Assembly: GCA_035296705.1 (NCBI GenBank)
Contig: DATHAL010000041.1
Location: 1-64,000 of the forward strand
DNA length: 64,000 nucleotides
Direction of reading: 5' to 3'
From: WHSW01 sp035296705
GTDB lineage: Bacteria > Actinomycetota > Thermoleophilia > Solirubrobacterales > 70-9
Part shown: one piece after another, positions 8,575 to 16,909 of the stretch
Position numbering within the stretch: the stretch's first letter is position 1
Layout of the letters: every line of letters starts with the position of its first letter
Notes under the pieces: generated by a model
What the model was told of the DNA's origin: nothing
Seen by the model: the letters and a program-made list of their open reading frames with translations, nothing else
Database searches by the model: none
Program-made: the position numbers and the translations under genes

Positions 8575-9453
8575 CTAATCGACCACGTAGAGCATCACGA
8601 GGGCCGTGCCCACCCAGGTGAGGGCGGCGAAGATCATGCCCGGGTCCTCCGTGAGGATCGCGGCGGTCGAGCGCGTGTCCTTGCGGTCGTAGATCAGGTA
8701 GAGGTAGCGGAAGATGCCGTAGAGGACCGAGGGAGCGGTGGCGAGCATCTTCGAGCCGATCCTCGGCGAGTCCACCGCGTAGATGACGTAGGTGATGATC
8801 GCCGAGGCCGTGACCATCGCGATCATCTGGTCGATGAACGGCAGCGAGTAGTGCTCGAGCACGGGCCGGGTCGCCGGCGTGCCCTCGAGCACGTCGGGAT
8901 CCTCCTGCTCGAGCATCGCCTCCTGACGCCGCTTCGTGAACCCGAGGAAGAGCGCCAGCATCCCCGTGCAGATCAGCAGGAAGTCCGAGGCGTGGGCGCC
9001 GACCGCCACCGCTCCGGCGACCACGCGCAGGATGAAGAGCGAGGCGATCGTCATCACGTCGATGATCACGAGGCGCTTCAGCCCCAGCGAGTATCCGGCG
9101 GTGATCGCGCCGTAGAGGGCGACGAAGCCCCCGACCTCGACGTCCACGGCGAGCGCGAGCGCGATCCCGGCGATCGCGAGGACGATCGCGGCGGCGCCCG
9201 CGGTTCCCGGCGCCAGGGCCCCGCTTGCGATCGGACGGTCGCGCTTCTCCGGATGGCGGCGGTCGTGCTCGCGGTCGCGGAGGTCGTTGAGCAGGTAGCC
9301 GGCGCTCGAGATCGCGCAGAAGGCGACGAAGGTGAGCGTCGCGTCGCCGATCGCGCCGGCGTCGTCGAGCCGGCCACCGAACAGGAGGCCCGCGAACACG
9401 AGCAGGTTCTTGATCCACTCCGAGGGCCGCAGGGCCCGGACAAGCGGCGACAT
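8575..9453 (-). CDS. UbiA-family prenyltransferase, decaprenyl-phosphate phosphoribosyltransferase-like
   Basis: 292 residues with about eight hydrophobic segments. The first aspartate motif is NDLRDREHDRRHPEKRDRP near residue 57, the form typical of decaprenyl-phosphate phosphoribosyltransferase (mycobacterial Rv3806c type) rather than quinone or heme prenyltransferases. A second aspartate motif follows (SLGLKRLVIIDVM). The family reaction transfers phosphoribose from PRPP to polyprenyl phosphate at the membrane, supplying decaprenyl-phosphoarabinose for the cell wall. The other arabinan genes are not in the window, so the in vivo product is inferred. Confidence 0.85.
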   Translation of the reverse strand: MSPLVRALRPSEWIKNLLVFAGLLFGGRLDDAGAIGDATLTFVAFCAISSAGYLLNDLRDREHDRRHPEKRDRPIASGALAPGTAGAAAIVLAIAGIALALAVDVEVGGFVALYGAITAGYSLGLKRLVIIDVMTIASLFILRVVAGAVAVGAHASDFLLICTGMLALFLGFTKRRQEAMLEQEDPDVLEGTPATRPVLEHYSLPFIDQMIAMVTASAIITYVIYAVDSPRIGSKMLATAPSVLYGIFRYLYLIYDRKDTRSTAAILTEDPGMIFAALTWVGTALVMLYVVD

Positions 9454-9485
9454 GGCCGCCGAAGGTTAGGGCGAGGCGCCCCGCC

Positions 9486-10028
9486 TCACGCCTTCCACTT
9501 GATCGAGCACCCGACCGGGTCGGTCGCCGCGGGCTCGGGATCGCGCCCCTCGAGCACCGCATCGATCGCGCCGCGCAGCCATGCCCCCTCGAGCGAAGGG
9601 TCCATGTGGTCGGCGTCGGGCGCGCCCTCGTACCGGATCCGGCGCTGGTCGTCGAGGACGTAGACGTGCGGGGTCACCTGCGCGTTCCACGCTCGCGCCG
9701 TCTCCTGACTTTCGTCGTGCAGGTACGGCATCGGCCAGTTCTCGGCTTCCACACGCGCGCGCATCGCGTCCGGCGAATCCGCGGAGTAGCGATCGGCGTC
9801 GTTGGAGTTGACGGCGAGGACGCGCACGCCGCGGTCGGCGTAATCGCGCGCCACGGCGACGATCCGATCGTGCCACCCGAGCGCGTAGGGACAGTGGTTG
9901 CACGTCCACACGACAACCGTCGCCGGCGCCTCGCCGGGCGCCGGCAGAGAACGGACGGCGCCATCGGTATCCGGGAGCTCGAGCGCAGGGGATCTGCGTC
10001 CCACCATTGTCGCGGTTCCAGTTGACAT
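9486..10028 (-). CDS. Thioredoxin-fold redoxin (AhpC/TSA-like)
   Basis: 180 residues. It opens with VGRRSPALELPDTDG, typical of redoxin/AhpC-TSA proteins, and has the active-site-like WTCNHCPYALGWHDR around residue 42, a CxxC pair in the thioredoxin position. A cis-proline region follows (NAQVTPHVYVLDD). This form is known among uncharacterised thioredoxin-family proteins and suggests thiol reduction or peroxide removal in the cytoplasm, since no signal peptide is present. A good AGGAGG ribosome site precedes ATG 10028. It follows a second small thioredoxin-fold gene three bases upstream, so the two probably form one transcript. Confidence 0.85.
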   Translation of the reverse strand: MSTGTATMVGRRSPALELPDTDGAVRSLPAPGEAPATVVVWTCNHCPYALGWHDRIVAVARDYADRGVRVLAVNSNDADRYSADSPDAMRARVEAENWPMPYLHDESQETARAWNAQVTPHVYVLDDQRRIRYEGAPDADHMDPSLEGAWLRGAIDAVLEGRDPEPAATDPVGCSIKWKA

Positions 10029-10031
10029 ACC

Positions 10032-10346
10032 TCAGCCTCCTTCCCCCGCGAGAGCCTCCCGGACATCGGCGCGATCGGGTAGCGGAGATACGCGCCCATC
10101 GCGCAGTCGGTAGACACGGCAGGTCAGTCCCACTGGCTCGGATCCGGGCGGCATGACGTCGCGGCCGTCGATTCGGATGGTCGGCGAGCCCACGAAGCGC
10201 TCACGCTGGGCCTCGGCGTCGGTGCTCAGCTCGCGGACCTCGATCGATGCCGGGTCGAGCCCGGCCGCTCTCACCTCCTCGCGCAGCAGTGCGAGCGCCT
10301 CGTCCGTCGAGGGGCAGCCACGCCACCACAACAGCTCGATCTTCAC
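10032..10346 (-). CDS. Small thioredoxin-fold protein with single-cysteine CPS motif
   Basis: 104 residues from GTG 10346 (MKIELLWWRGCPSTDEALALL). The WRGCPS segment follows the first beta strand, and VGSPTIRIDG gives the cis-proline loop, so the fold is thioredoxin-like, but only one cysteine of the usual pair is present. A second cysteine comes later (GLTCRVYR). Small proteins of this shape are often found beside redox or metal-handling genes. The partner is probably the redoxin just downstream. The role is unknown beyond a likely redox or metal-binding function. Confidence 0.75.
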   Translation of the reverse strand: MKIELLWWRGCPSTDEALALLREEVRAAGLDPASIEVRELSTDAEAQRERFVGSPTIRIDGRDVMPPGSEPVGLTCRVYRLRDGRVSPLPDRADVREALAGEGG

Positions 10347-10398
10347 GCCTTCCAGCGTAGTAGCGGGAAAGATGCTGCAGCGACACGTCGCGTACCGG

Positions 10399-12027
10399 TT
10401 ACGGATCGATCAGGACGCCCGGGTTGAGGACGCCGGCAGGATCCAGTGCGCGTTTGGCGGCGCGGAGCGCGTCCGCGAACGGCTCCGGGCGCTGGCGGTC
10501 GTACCACGGCCGGTGGTCGCGGCCGACCGCGTGGTGGTGGGTGATCGTCGCGCCCTCGGCCGCGATCACCTCCGAGACCGCGGCCTTGATCTCGCCCCAC
10601 TGCGCGACCTCCGAGCCCCGGCGCGCCGGCGCGAGGATCGTGAAATAGGGCGCGGGTCCGTCCGGGTAGACGTGTGTGAACCGGCAGGTGGTCCTCGGCG
10701 CGCCGTCACCCTCCGTGGGCGCGCCGCTCGCCTCGGCCGCAGCGTCGCGGGCGGCCTCGAGCACGCGCGCGTGAAAGGCCTCGAACCGATCCCACGTAAT
10801 CGCGGTCTCGAAGGTCTCGGATAGCACGCCGACGGCCACCAGCGTGTCGCGCAGGTACGGCGCCGCGAGGAACGCGAGGCGCCAGGCGCCGACCGCGTCG
10901 GAGCGGGAGCTCGACGAGCGGACCTCGCCCGCCTCGCCGCCGTGGTCGCGCGCGAGCTCGAGCGCTCCGTCCATGAGCGCATCGACCGGCTGCTCGGGAG
11001 ACTCGAAGCCGAGGACGAGCATCGCCCGGCCGCGCTCGTCCGCGTGCGTGAGCTCGGACTCGGCCTCGTCGAGCAGGCGGCAGTTCGACGGGTTGAGGCC
11101 GGACTGGGCGAGCGCCCGCACGGCCCGCGCTCCGGCGCCGAAGCTCTCGAACGCGACGCCGACCGAAAGCTTGTGGCGCGGCCGCTCATGGACCCGCACC
11201 CAGGCCTCGGTGATCACGCCCAGGATGCCCTCGGAGCCGATCAGCATCCGGTCGGGGCTCGGGCCAGCGCCGGAGCCCGGCAGGCGCCGGCTCTCCCACG
11301 TGCCGGAGGGCGTCAGCGCGCGCACCGACTCCACCAGGTCGTCGATGTGGGTCCAGACGGTGGCGAAGTGGCCGCCCGCCCGGGTCGCGATCCAGCCGCC
11401 GAGGGTCGAGAACTCAAACGACTGGGGGAAGTGGCGGAGGCTCAGTCCGTGCTCCGCGAGCTGCTCGTTGAGCGACGGCCCGAGCACGCCGGCCTGGATT
11501 CGGGCGGCGCGCGAGACCCCGTCGACCTCGAGCACGCGATCGAGGGCGCCGAGGTCGAGGGTCACCGCGCCGACGAAGTCCCCCTCCAGGCGCGGCTCGA
11601 CGCCACCGACCACGCTCGTGCCGCCACCGTACGGGATCGCGGCGGCCCCGGCCTCGGCGCACCACGCGAGCACCCGCTCCACCTCCGCCTCGCTGCGCGG
11701 GCGCGCCACGACGTCCGGCGGGTGGTCGAACTCGCCGCGAAAGCCACGGACGATGTCGCGGTAGGCCTTCCCGAGTGCGTGCGAGACCCGCTCGGCGTGC
11801 TCCGTCGAGCAGATCGCGGCCAGCGAAGCCGGGGGCGAGATCCGCGGCGCGGGGAGCTCGATCTCCTCGAGTGCGACCGGCGCCTCGGCCTCGCCGCCGA
11901 AGCCGAGGCGCTCGCGGATTGCCGGCGCCGCGTCGCGCAGCTCCGCCGCGGTCGGCTGCTGGTCGGCGTAGCCCCAGCCCCAGTGCTTGCGTCGACGTCG
12001 CTGGGCGGCGCCGGCGTCGGCTACCAG
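10399..12027 (-). CDS. FAD-binding oxidase, alkyldihydroxyacetonephosphate synthase-like
   Basis: 542 residues if read from CTG 12027. The PCMH-type FAD domain spans roughly residues 100-280, with IPYGGGTSVVGG at 131-142. The C-terminal FAD-oxidase domain ends with THHHAVGRDHRPWY: the triple histidine (497-499) is the hallmark of alkyl-DHAP synthase, which swaps the acyl chain of acyl-DHAP for a fatty alcohol to make an ether bond. The N-terminal RRKHWGWGY also fits this family. No ATG/GTG/TTG exists before the conserved start, but GGGGGG lies just before the CTG. It overlaps the upstream acyl reductase gene by seven bases. A GlcD-type lactate/glycolate oxidase is the alternative, less likely given the His triad. 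Confidence 0.82.
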   Translation of the reverse strand: MVADAGAAQRRRRKHWGWGYADQQPTAAELRDAAPAIRERLGFGGEAEAPVALEEIELPAPRISPPASLAAICSTEHAERVSHALGKAYRDIVRGFRGEFDHPPDVVARPRSEAEVERVLAWCAEAGAAAIPYGGGTSVVGGVEPRLEGDFVGAVTLDLGALDRVLEVDGVSRAARIQAGVLGPSLNEQLAEHGLSLRHFPQSFEFSTLGGWIATRAGGHFATVWTHIDDLVESVRALTPSGTWESRRLPGSGAGPSPDRMLIGSEGILGVITEAWVRVHERPRHKLSVGVAFESFGAGARAVRALAQSGLNPSNCRLLDEAESELTHADERGRAMLVLGFESPEQPVDALMDGALELARDHGGEAGEVRSSSSRSDAVGAWRLAFLAAPYLRDTLVAVGVLSETFETAITWDRFEAFHARVLEAARDAAAEASGAPTEGDGAPRTTCRFTHVYPDGPAPYFTILAPARRGSEVAQWGEIKAAVSEVIAAEGATITHHHAVGRDHRPWYDRQRPEPFADALRAAKRALDPAGVLNPGVLIDP

Positions 12028-14156
12028 TGAACCCCCCGCATCAGGTTCGCGAACAGGAGCTGACGCGAGGTCGCTTGCTCGTCGAGGCTCTGCGGCACGG
12101 CGCCGTCGGTCGCCCTGGCGGGCTTGTCGCCCCTCGCCGCGGCCGAATCCGGGAACAGGTGGTAGGCGGTGTTGAGGATGTAGTCGATCGACTTCGGGTT
12201 GAGCGCGTAGAGGATTTGCCCGAGCGTCCCCATCGGCGTCGCGATCCGCTTCGGCCGGTGGATGATCGCCTCGCAGATCATGTCGGCCGCTTCGTCCGGC
12301 GTGATCGTGGGGAAGCGGTCGTACATCCGCGTCGGCGCGATCATCGGGGTGCGCACCAGCGGCATGTAGATCGCCGTGACGGAGACGTTGTCGTCGACGA
12401 TCTCCGATGCGACGCAGCGCGAGAACGCGTCCAGCGCGGCCTTCGACGCGACGTAGGACGAGAAGCGCGGCATGTTCGTCTGCACGCCGATCGAGCTGAT
12501 GTTGATGATGTGCCCGAGCTTGCGCTCGCGCATCACCGGCAGGAGCTTCAGGATCAGCCGCACGGCGCCGAGGTAGTTGAGCTGGACCGTGCGCTCGAAG
12601 TCGTGCGGGCGATCGTAGGAGAGCGCGATCGAGCGCCGGATCGAGCGGCCGGCGTTGTTGACGAGGACGTCCACGTGACCGTGCTGCTGCAGCACCTCCT
12701 CGGCCATCCGATCGATGTCGTCGAAGTCGGAGAGATCGCACCGGTGGATGTACGCGAGGCCGCCGCCCGCGGCGATCTGCTCCTGCGTCGCCTGAAGCTT
12801 CTCCGGCGTTCGCGCCACGAGCAGCACGATCCCGCCGGCGTCGGCGATCTTGAGCGCCGCCGACTTGCCGATCCCGGAGGAGGCGCCCGTCACCATCACG
12901 ACGCGCCCGCGCACCGCCTTCTCCAGAGAGACGTTGCCGAGCATGCGGCGACCCAGCCGCATCAGCTCGTCCGGGATCTGCTGCTCCAGGATCTGGGTCA
13001 CGCCGCCGATCACCCCGGCGCGCCCCCGCGCCGCGCCCATGAGCGTCCGGTCGCGGAAGAGGTCCGGGTCGAGGTGTCGCTCCCAGTAGTCCCAGAGCTT
13101 GCCCGCGTAGGCCTCGAGCGGGGGCACGCCGATGTCGGTGCCGGCGAGTGCCGCCTGGGTCTGGCGGGAGTCGAAGTGGGTCGGGTAGTTGACGTAGATC
13201 AGGACCTGGCGCGGGATCCCGAAGTCGGCAAGCACCCTGTCGAGGAGCGCGTCGCCGAGCGGCACCGCGGAGATCCCGAACTTGAGCAGCGGCTCGAGCG
13301 CCTCGAGCGCGCCGGCCGGGACGCGCACGGTCGACTTCGGCGCGTGCGCAGCGGCGGCGAAGATGTCGATCACCTCGCCGGCCGTGGGCGGGTCGGGGTC
13401 GGTGAGGTGAAAGGCGCGGCCGTCGAGGTCGTCGAGGTGCGCGATGTGGTCCATCGCGCGGACCACGAAGTCGACGGGGACGATGTTGATCTCGCGGCCC
13501 TCCAACCCGGGCATGGGCACCCACTGTGGGACCGCGTTTCGGATCCGCCGAATCAGCTTGAAGAAGTAGTACGGGCCGTCGACCTTGTCCATCTCGCCGG
13601 TCTCGGAGCTGCCGACCACGATCCCCGGGCGGTAGATGCGCCACGGCCGCGAGCTCTCGGTGCGGACGACGCCCTCGGAGTCGTGCTTGGTGCGGAAGTA
13701 GGGGTGGACGTCGAGGTTCTGAGCCTCCTCGAACATGTCCTCGCGCCACGTGCCCCTGTACAGCCCGGCCGCCGCGATCGAGCTCACCATGTGGACGCGG
13801 CCGGCTTCGACCGCCTCGGCGAACTCGACCATGTGCCGTGTGCCCTCGACGTTCGCGACCCGCTGCGCGTTGGCGTCCGCGGTCATGTCATAGATCGCCG
13901 CCAGGTGAAACAGGTGGTCGATCCTGCCCTGGAGCTCGGAGAGGTCGGCGTCGGAGACGCCGAGCCGCGGCTGGGAGAGATCGCCGACGATCCCGACGAT
14001 GCGGCTCTCGTCCGCTCCCCAGCGGTTGCGCAGCTCCTCGAGGCGGCCCTTCGAGCCCTCCCGCACGAGCACGTAGATCGCGCCCTCCCGCTCGAGCAGC
14101 AGCTCGACGAGGTTGCGCCCGATGAAGCCGGTCGCGCCGGTGACGAAGTAGCTCAT
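12021..14156 (-). CDS. Two-domain SDR: fatty acyl-CoA/ACP reductase-like
   Basis: 711 residues. The N-terminal extended-SDR domain (TGATGFIG at residues 6-13, YFRTKHDSE with Tyr-x3-Lys) is of the NAD-binding-4/male-sterility type that reduces fatty acyl thioesters. The C-terminal classical SDR domain (TGASSGIG near 424, SSYVASKAALD) is of the type that reduces the aldehyde. The same two-domain layout occurs in mycobacterial AcrA1-like acyl-CoA reductases. The product would be a fatty aldehyde or alcohol, exactly the alkyl donor needed by the alkyl-DHAP-synthase-like enzyme encoded next with a seven-base overlap. ATG 14156 has a strong GGAGGAG site. Confidence 0.87.
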   Translation of the reverse strand: MSYFVTGATGFIGRNLVELLLEREGAIYVLVREGSKGRLEELRNRWGADESRIVGIVGDLSQPRLGVSDADLSELQGRIDHLFHLAAIYDMTADANAQRVANVEGTRHMVEFAEAVEAGRVHMVSSIAAAGLYRGTWREDMFEEAQNLDVHPYFRTKHDSEGVVRTESSRPWRIYRPGIVVGSSETGEMDKVDGPYYFFKLIRRIRNAVPQWVPMPGLEGREINIVPVDFVVRAMDHIAHLDDLDGRAFHLTDPDPPTAGEVIDIFAAAAHAPKSTVRVPAGALEALEPLLKFGISAVPLGDALLDRVLADFGIPRQVLIYVNYPTHFDSRQTQAALAGTDIGVPPLEAYAGKLWDYWERHLDPDLFRDRTLMGAARGRAGVIGGVTQILEQQIPDELMRLGRRMLGNVSLEKAVRGRVVMVTGASSGIGKSAALKIADAGGIVLLVARTPEKLQATQEQIAAGGGLAYIHRCDLSDFDDIDRMAEEVLQQHGHVDVLVNNAGRSIRRSIALSYDRPHDFERTVQLNYLGAVRLILKLLPVMRERKLGHIINISSIGVQTNMPRFSSYVASKAALDAFSRCVASEIVDDNVSVTAIYMPLVRTPMIAPTRMYDRFPTITPDEAADMICEAIIHRPKRIATPMGTLGQILYALNPKSIDYILNTAYHLFPDSAAARGDKPARATDGAVPQSLDEQATSRQLLFANLMRGVHW

Positions 14157-14206
14157 TGCCGCTCCTCCAAAGCCGTGAGTCCCCTTCCGGACCCTACTAT
14201 TGGGCC

Positions 14207-14512
14207 GTGGCCTTTGAGGTTGCACCCGATCCCGGCGACCGCGGCGAGCCGGACGTCAAGCTGGGCCGCAGCGGCGGCTCCGCCGTCGGCGAGGACAGGC
14301 GCCTCATCTCCAGCGGCGTCCAGGTCCTGGCCCGGGGCGCGCTTCGCTGCCCGGGGTGCGCGCTCCCGATCTCACCGGCGCCGAGGATCCCGCCGCGGGC
14401 CGAGCTTCGGTGCGGATTCTGTGCCCACGCGGCGCCCGCGCTCGACTTCCTGGCGCGCGACCTGATCGACACTCCTGCCAACGACGTCGTTCTCATCGCC
14501 CGGGTCGCCTGA
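14207..14512 (+). CDS. Small protein with a CxxC...CxxC zinc-ribbon motif
   Basis: 101 residues if read from GTG 14207. The only recognisable part is LRCPGCALP followed about 20 residues later by LRCGFCAHA, two CxxC knuckles that would hold a zinc ion. The N-terminal 45 residues are polar and probably flexible. It lies divergent from the acyl reductase gene, 50 bases away, and ends six bases from the convergent PRC-barrel gene. The function is unknown. The frame is open somewhat further upstream (to 14156), but that stretch overlaps the reductase start region and reads like leader DNA. Confidence 0.6.
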   Translation: MAFEVAPDPGDRGEPDVKLGRSGGSAVGEDRRLISSGVQVLARGALRCPGCALPISPAPRIPPRAELRCGFCAHAAPALDFLARDLIDTPANDVVLIARVA

Positions 14513-14517
14513 CGGGT

Positions 14518-14799
14518 CTACTGGCCGCGGACGAGCACGGTGCCCGCGTCGCCGTCGACCTCGACGACGCGCTCCCACTCGATCAGCTCGGCGTCGGCGA
14601 TCGGCGCCTCGCGCCGGGCAGTGCGGGCGCCGAAGCGCTCACGGATCCCGCGGCCGCCGAGCACCAGCCCAACCACCCGCAGCTCGTAGCCATCGGGCGA
14701 ACGTCGCTTGAGCCTGCGCACCCAGAGGTCGTGCACGCGGCCGAGCGCAGCGCCGTCCTCGGTCCGGACCTCCGCCTCGAGCAGGTCGGTGAGCCGCAC
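14518..14799 (-). CDS. PRC-barrel domain protein (short)
   Basis: 93 residues from GTG 14799. The RLTDLLEAEVRTEDGAALGRVHDLWVRR opening is a PRC-barrel pattern: a small beta-barrel that starts with a ligand or partner-binding strand and the GxxxGxVxDL turn. It has no signal peptide or membrane segment. It is the last gene of a four-gene operon (lipoprotein, NRAMP-like transporter, two PRC-barrel proteins), two bases after its paralogue. By position it may regulate or dock on the transporter. That is inference. Confidence 0.75.
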   Translation of the reverse strand: MRLTDLLEAEVRTEDGAALGRVHDLWVRRLKRRSPDGYELRVVGLVLGGRGIRERFGARTARREAPIADAELIEWERVVEVDGDAGTVLVRGQ

Positions 14800-14801
14800 C
14801 C

Positions 14802-15158
14802 TCAGTCCCCCTCCCCCTTCGCCGGCAAGAGGTCCGCGAGCTTTCGATCGCCCGCGCCCAACCCGAGCCGCTTGGCCGGGCGGCGGAGCTCGACGACAGC
14901 ATCGAAGTCCTCGACCTCCCCCCAGGCGACTCGCACGGCCGTGCCGCGGAAGACGCGCCGGGCGTGCTTCCTCAAGCGCCGCGGGAAGCGCGCAGGGACT
15001 GCGCCCGGGCCGCTGAGGATCGCGCCCACGTACGTCGTCTCGCCGGGGCCGCCCGTGAGTTCCAGGTCGTCGACCTTGCCGCAGCGGATCCCCTCCGAGT
15101 CGACGAGGTCGAGGTCGAGGAGCCTGTAGGCGAGGTCGATCTGATCGTCCGCGGCCAT
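14802..15158 (-). CDS. PRC-barrel domain protein
   Basis: 118 residues from ATG 15158. It reads IDLAYRLLDLDLVDSEGIRCGKVDDLEL, a PRC-barrel start with the typical G-x-V-D-D-L turn, followed by a basic middle part (RFPRRLRKHARRVF). Its ATG overlaps the stop of the NRAMP-like transporter (ATGA). PRC-barrels are found in RimM, photosynthetic reaction centre H-chains and proteins beside divalent-metal transporters. Coupling here suggests an accessory subunit or a cytosolic sensor for the transporter, though nothing in the sequence proves an interaction. Confidence 0.78.
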   Translation of the reverse strand: MAADDQIDLAYRLLDLDLVDSEGIRCGKVDDLELTGGPGETTYVGAILSGPGAVPARFPRRLRKHARRVFRGTAVRVAWGEVEDFDAVVELRRPAKRLGLGAGDRKLADLLPAKGEGD

Positions 15159-16384
15159 CACCCGCCTCCGGCGTTGGTCGCGATCAGAAGCGGGATCGCC
15201 GACAGCGCCGCGACCATGATCACGCCCAGGTAGATCCAGCCTAGGGCGCTCGCCAGCCGCCCGTTGGCGTACTCGCCCATGAACGTGCGATCGCGGGCGA
15301 CGAGCAGGATCGGCAGGTAGGTGAGGGGCAGGACGACGACGGAGAACACGACCGCGTACTCGGTGAGCTGAATCGGGTCGACGCCCGTCGAGACGACCAC
15401 GTATCCGAGCGCGAACGCTGCGACCCACGCGATCGTGAAGCGCGGCGCCACGCGGACCGACCGGTACTTCCCCCACTCCCAGCCGAAGAACTGGGCGATG
15501 TTGTAGGCGGTCGCGAACGCGGTGTCGATCGCCGCGCCCGCGACCGCGACCGCGATCCCGATCAGGGCGAGCACGAGGCCCGCCTCGCCGAGCGGGACGT
15601 TTGCGCCGAGCGCGACGGTCCCGATCATGTCGGGTTGGACCGAGATCGGGTGCCAGACGAGCGCTGCGACGAGCAGCACCGAGATCGACAGCAGCCCGCC
15701 GAGCCCGAACCCGAGCACAGCGTTCGCCCGGTTGAGGCCGAGGTCCTTCACTCCCCAGTGCTCCTCCACCCCGCCAGACGAATAGAAGTAGACCTCGTAC
15801 GGCATCAGCGCCGCCGCGATCAGACCAATGGCGAAGTAGGCGTAGAGGACGATCGAGTGCTCGGGCACGCTCGGGACGAAGCCGTCGGCCACCGCGCCCC
15901 AGTCCGGGTGCAGGTCGATCGCACCGATCAAAAAGACGAGCAGCGCGAGTCCCATGTACCCGAAGACCCGTTCGATCCACTCGAACGGCAGGATCCAGGT
16001 GGCGACGAGGAGCGCGAGCACCGAGACGAGGACGAGCGTCGCGTACGGCGCGTCGAAGAAGAGCTCCATCACCAGCGCCAGGCCCCCGACCTCCGCGGAG
16101 AGCGTGAGAAAGCTGAGCAGCACCGAGCCGATCACCGTCACGAGCCCGGCCCCGTAGCCGAGCCGCTGGCGGACGACGTCGAGCACCGGCCGGCCGGTGA
16201 CCGCCGCCACCCGGCCGCACATCTCGGCGAAGACGACGATTCCGACCACGCCCACGATCACCGCCCAGATGAGCTGGAACTCGAACTCGGCGCCGGCCTG
16301 AGTCGTGAACACGAGGTCGCCGATGTCGACGAAGCCGCCGATCGCGGCGAGGATCCCGAGCGCGACCTGGACGAGCTTCTTCAC
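15158..16384 (-). CDS. Divergent NRAMP-family divalent metal transporter
   Basis: 408 residues with about 11 hydrophobic segments, matching the NRAMP fold. Both metal-site motifs are altered. The TM1 motif, normally DPGN, reads DIGD at residues 20-23, and the TM6 motif, normally MPHN, reads MPYE at 194-197. Two asparagines are thus replaced by acidic residues and the histidine by tyrosine, which predicts a metal preference different from the usual Mn2+/Fe2+. NRAMP-related Mg2+ transporters are a known divergent branch, so Mg2+ is one possibility. It starts within the stop of a lipoprotein gene and is coupled to two PRC-barrel genes. Confidence 0.85.
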   Translation of the reverse strand: MKKLVQVALGILAAIGGFVDIGDLVFTTQAGAEFEFQLIWAVIVGVVGIVVFAEMCGRVAAVTGRPVLDVVRQRLGYGAGLVTVIGSVLLSFLTLSAEVGGLALVMELFFDAPYATLVLVSVLALLVATWILPFEWIERVFGYMGLALLVFLIGAIDLHPDWGAVADGFVPSVPEHSIVLYAYFAIGLIAAALMPYEVYFYSSGGVEEHWGVKDLGLNRANAVLGFGLGGLLSISVLLVAALVWHPISVQPDMIGTVALGANVPLGEAGLVLALIGIAVAVAGAAIDTAFATAYNIAQFFGWEWGKYRSVRVAPRFTIAWVAAFALGYVVVSTGVDPIQLTEYAVVFSVVVLPLTYLPILLVARDRTFMGEYANGRLASALGWIYLGVIMVAALSAIPLLIATNAGGG

Positions 16385-16815
16385 AGCGACCCCGCGAGCG
16401 AATCGGCCTGGTCGGAGAGGTCGCGGAGCCGGGTCGCGATCCCGGCCGCCTGCGTGGCGTCGTCGGGTGCCTGCTCGAGCTCGCCGATCTCGTCGGAGAT
16501 GCGGCCGGCGAGATCGATCGCCCGCTGCGTCGGCTCGCCGAGCCCGTCAGCCGGATGCGCGTCCGTGAGCCGCTCGGCGCTGTGCTCGGCGGCGTCGGCG
16601 AGCTCCCTGCTCTGGACGCGGGCAAAGGTTCGCTTCGTGCTCTGCCGCGCGACCTGGTCGGCCAGAACCGACCCCTCCGCAGAGACGGAGCCGATCGTCT
16701 CGACCTCCCGTTGAAGCTCGTCCGGGCCGAGCGGCTCGCAGGCTGAGAGAAGGAGCGCCGCGGCGCAGCCGACGGCGCAGACGAGGCGCCGAGTGGTGAA
16801 GGCCAGCTGCGCCAT
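16381..16815 (-). CDS. Small secreted lipoprotein, helical
   Basis: 144 residues. The N-terminus is a lipoprotein signal: basic TTRR, a hydrophobic stretch, then the lipobox LLLSAC with the lipidated cysteine at residue 26. The mature part is rich in charged residues and alanine and probably forms a helical bundle (DQVARQSTKRTFARVQSRELADAAEHS broken into short helices). No family is recognised. It is the first gene of the NRAMP/PRC-barrel operon, overlapping the transporter start by four bases, so it may be an extracytoplasmic metal-binding or sensing partner. A TATAGA box lies 14 bases before its ATG. Confidence 0.75.
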   Translation of the reverse strand: MAQLAFTTRRLVCAVGCAAALLLSACEPLGPDELQREVETIGSVSAEGSVLADQVARQSTKRTFARVQSRELADAAEHSAERLTDAHPADGLGEPTQRAIDLAGRISDEIGELEQAPDDATQAAGIATRLRDLSDQADSLAGSL

Positions 16816-16909
16816 GGCGATTAGCTCCGTCTATACCCGGGAAGTCGCATTCGTGCGCGTGAAAGCCGCCCCCGGGCGAACTCCAACCTCATAGACTCAA
16901 ATGACGTAG

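Noticed and set aside
11775..14465. 896-residue open frame antisense to the acyl reductase
   Set aside because: Low-complexity translation with no domain; the opposite strand has two complete SDR domains.
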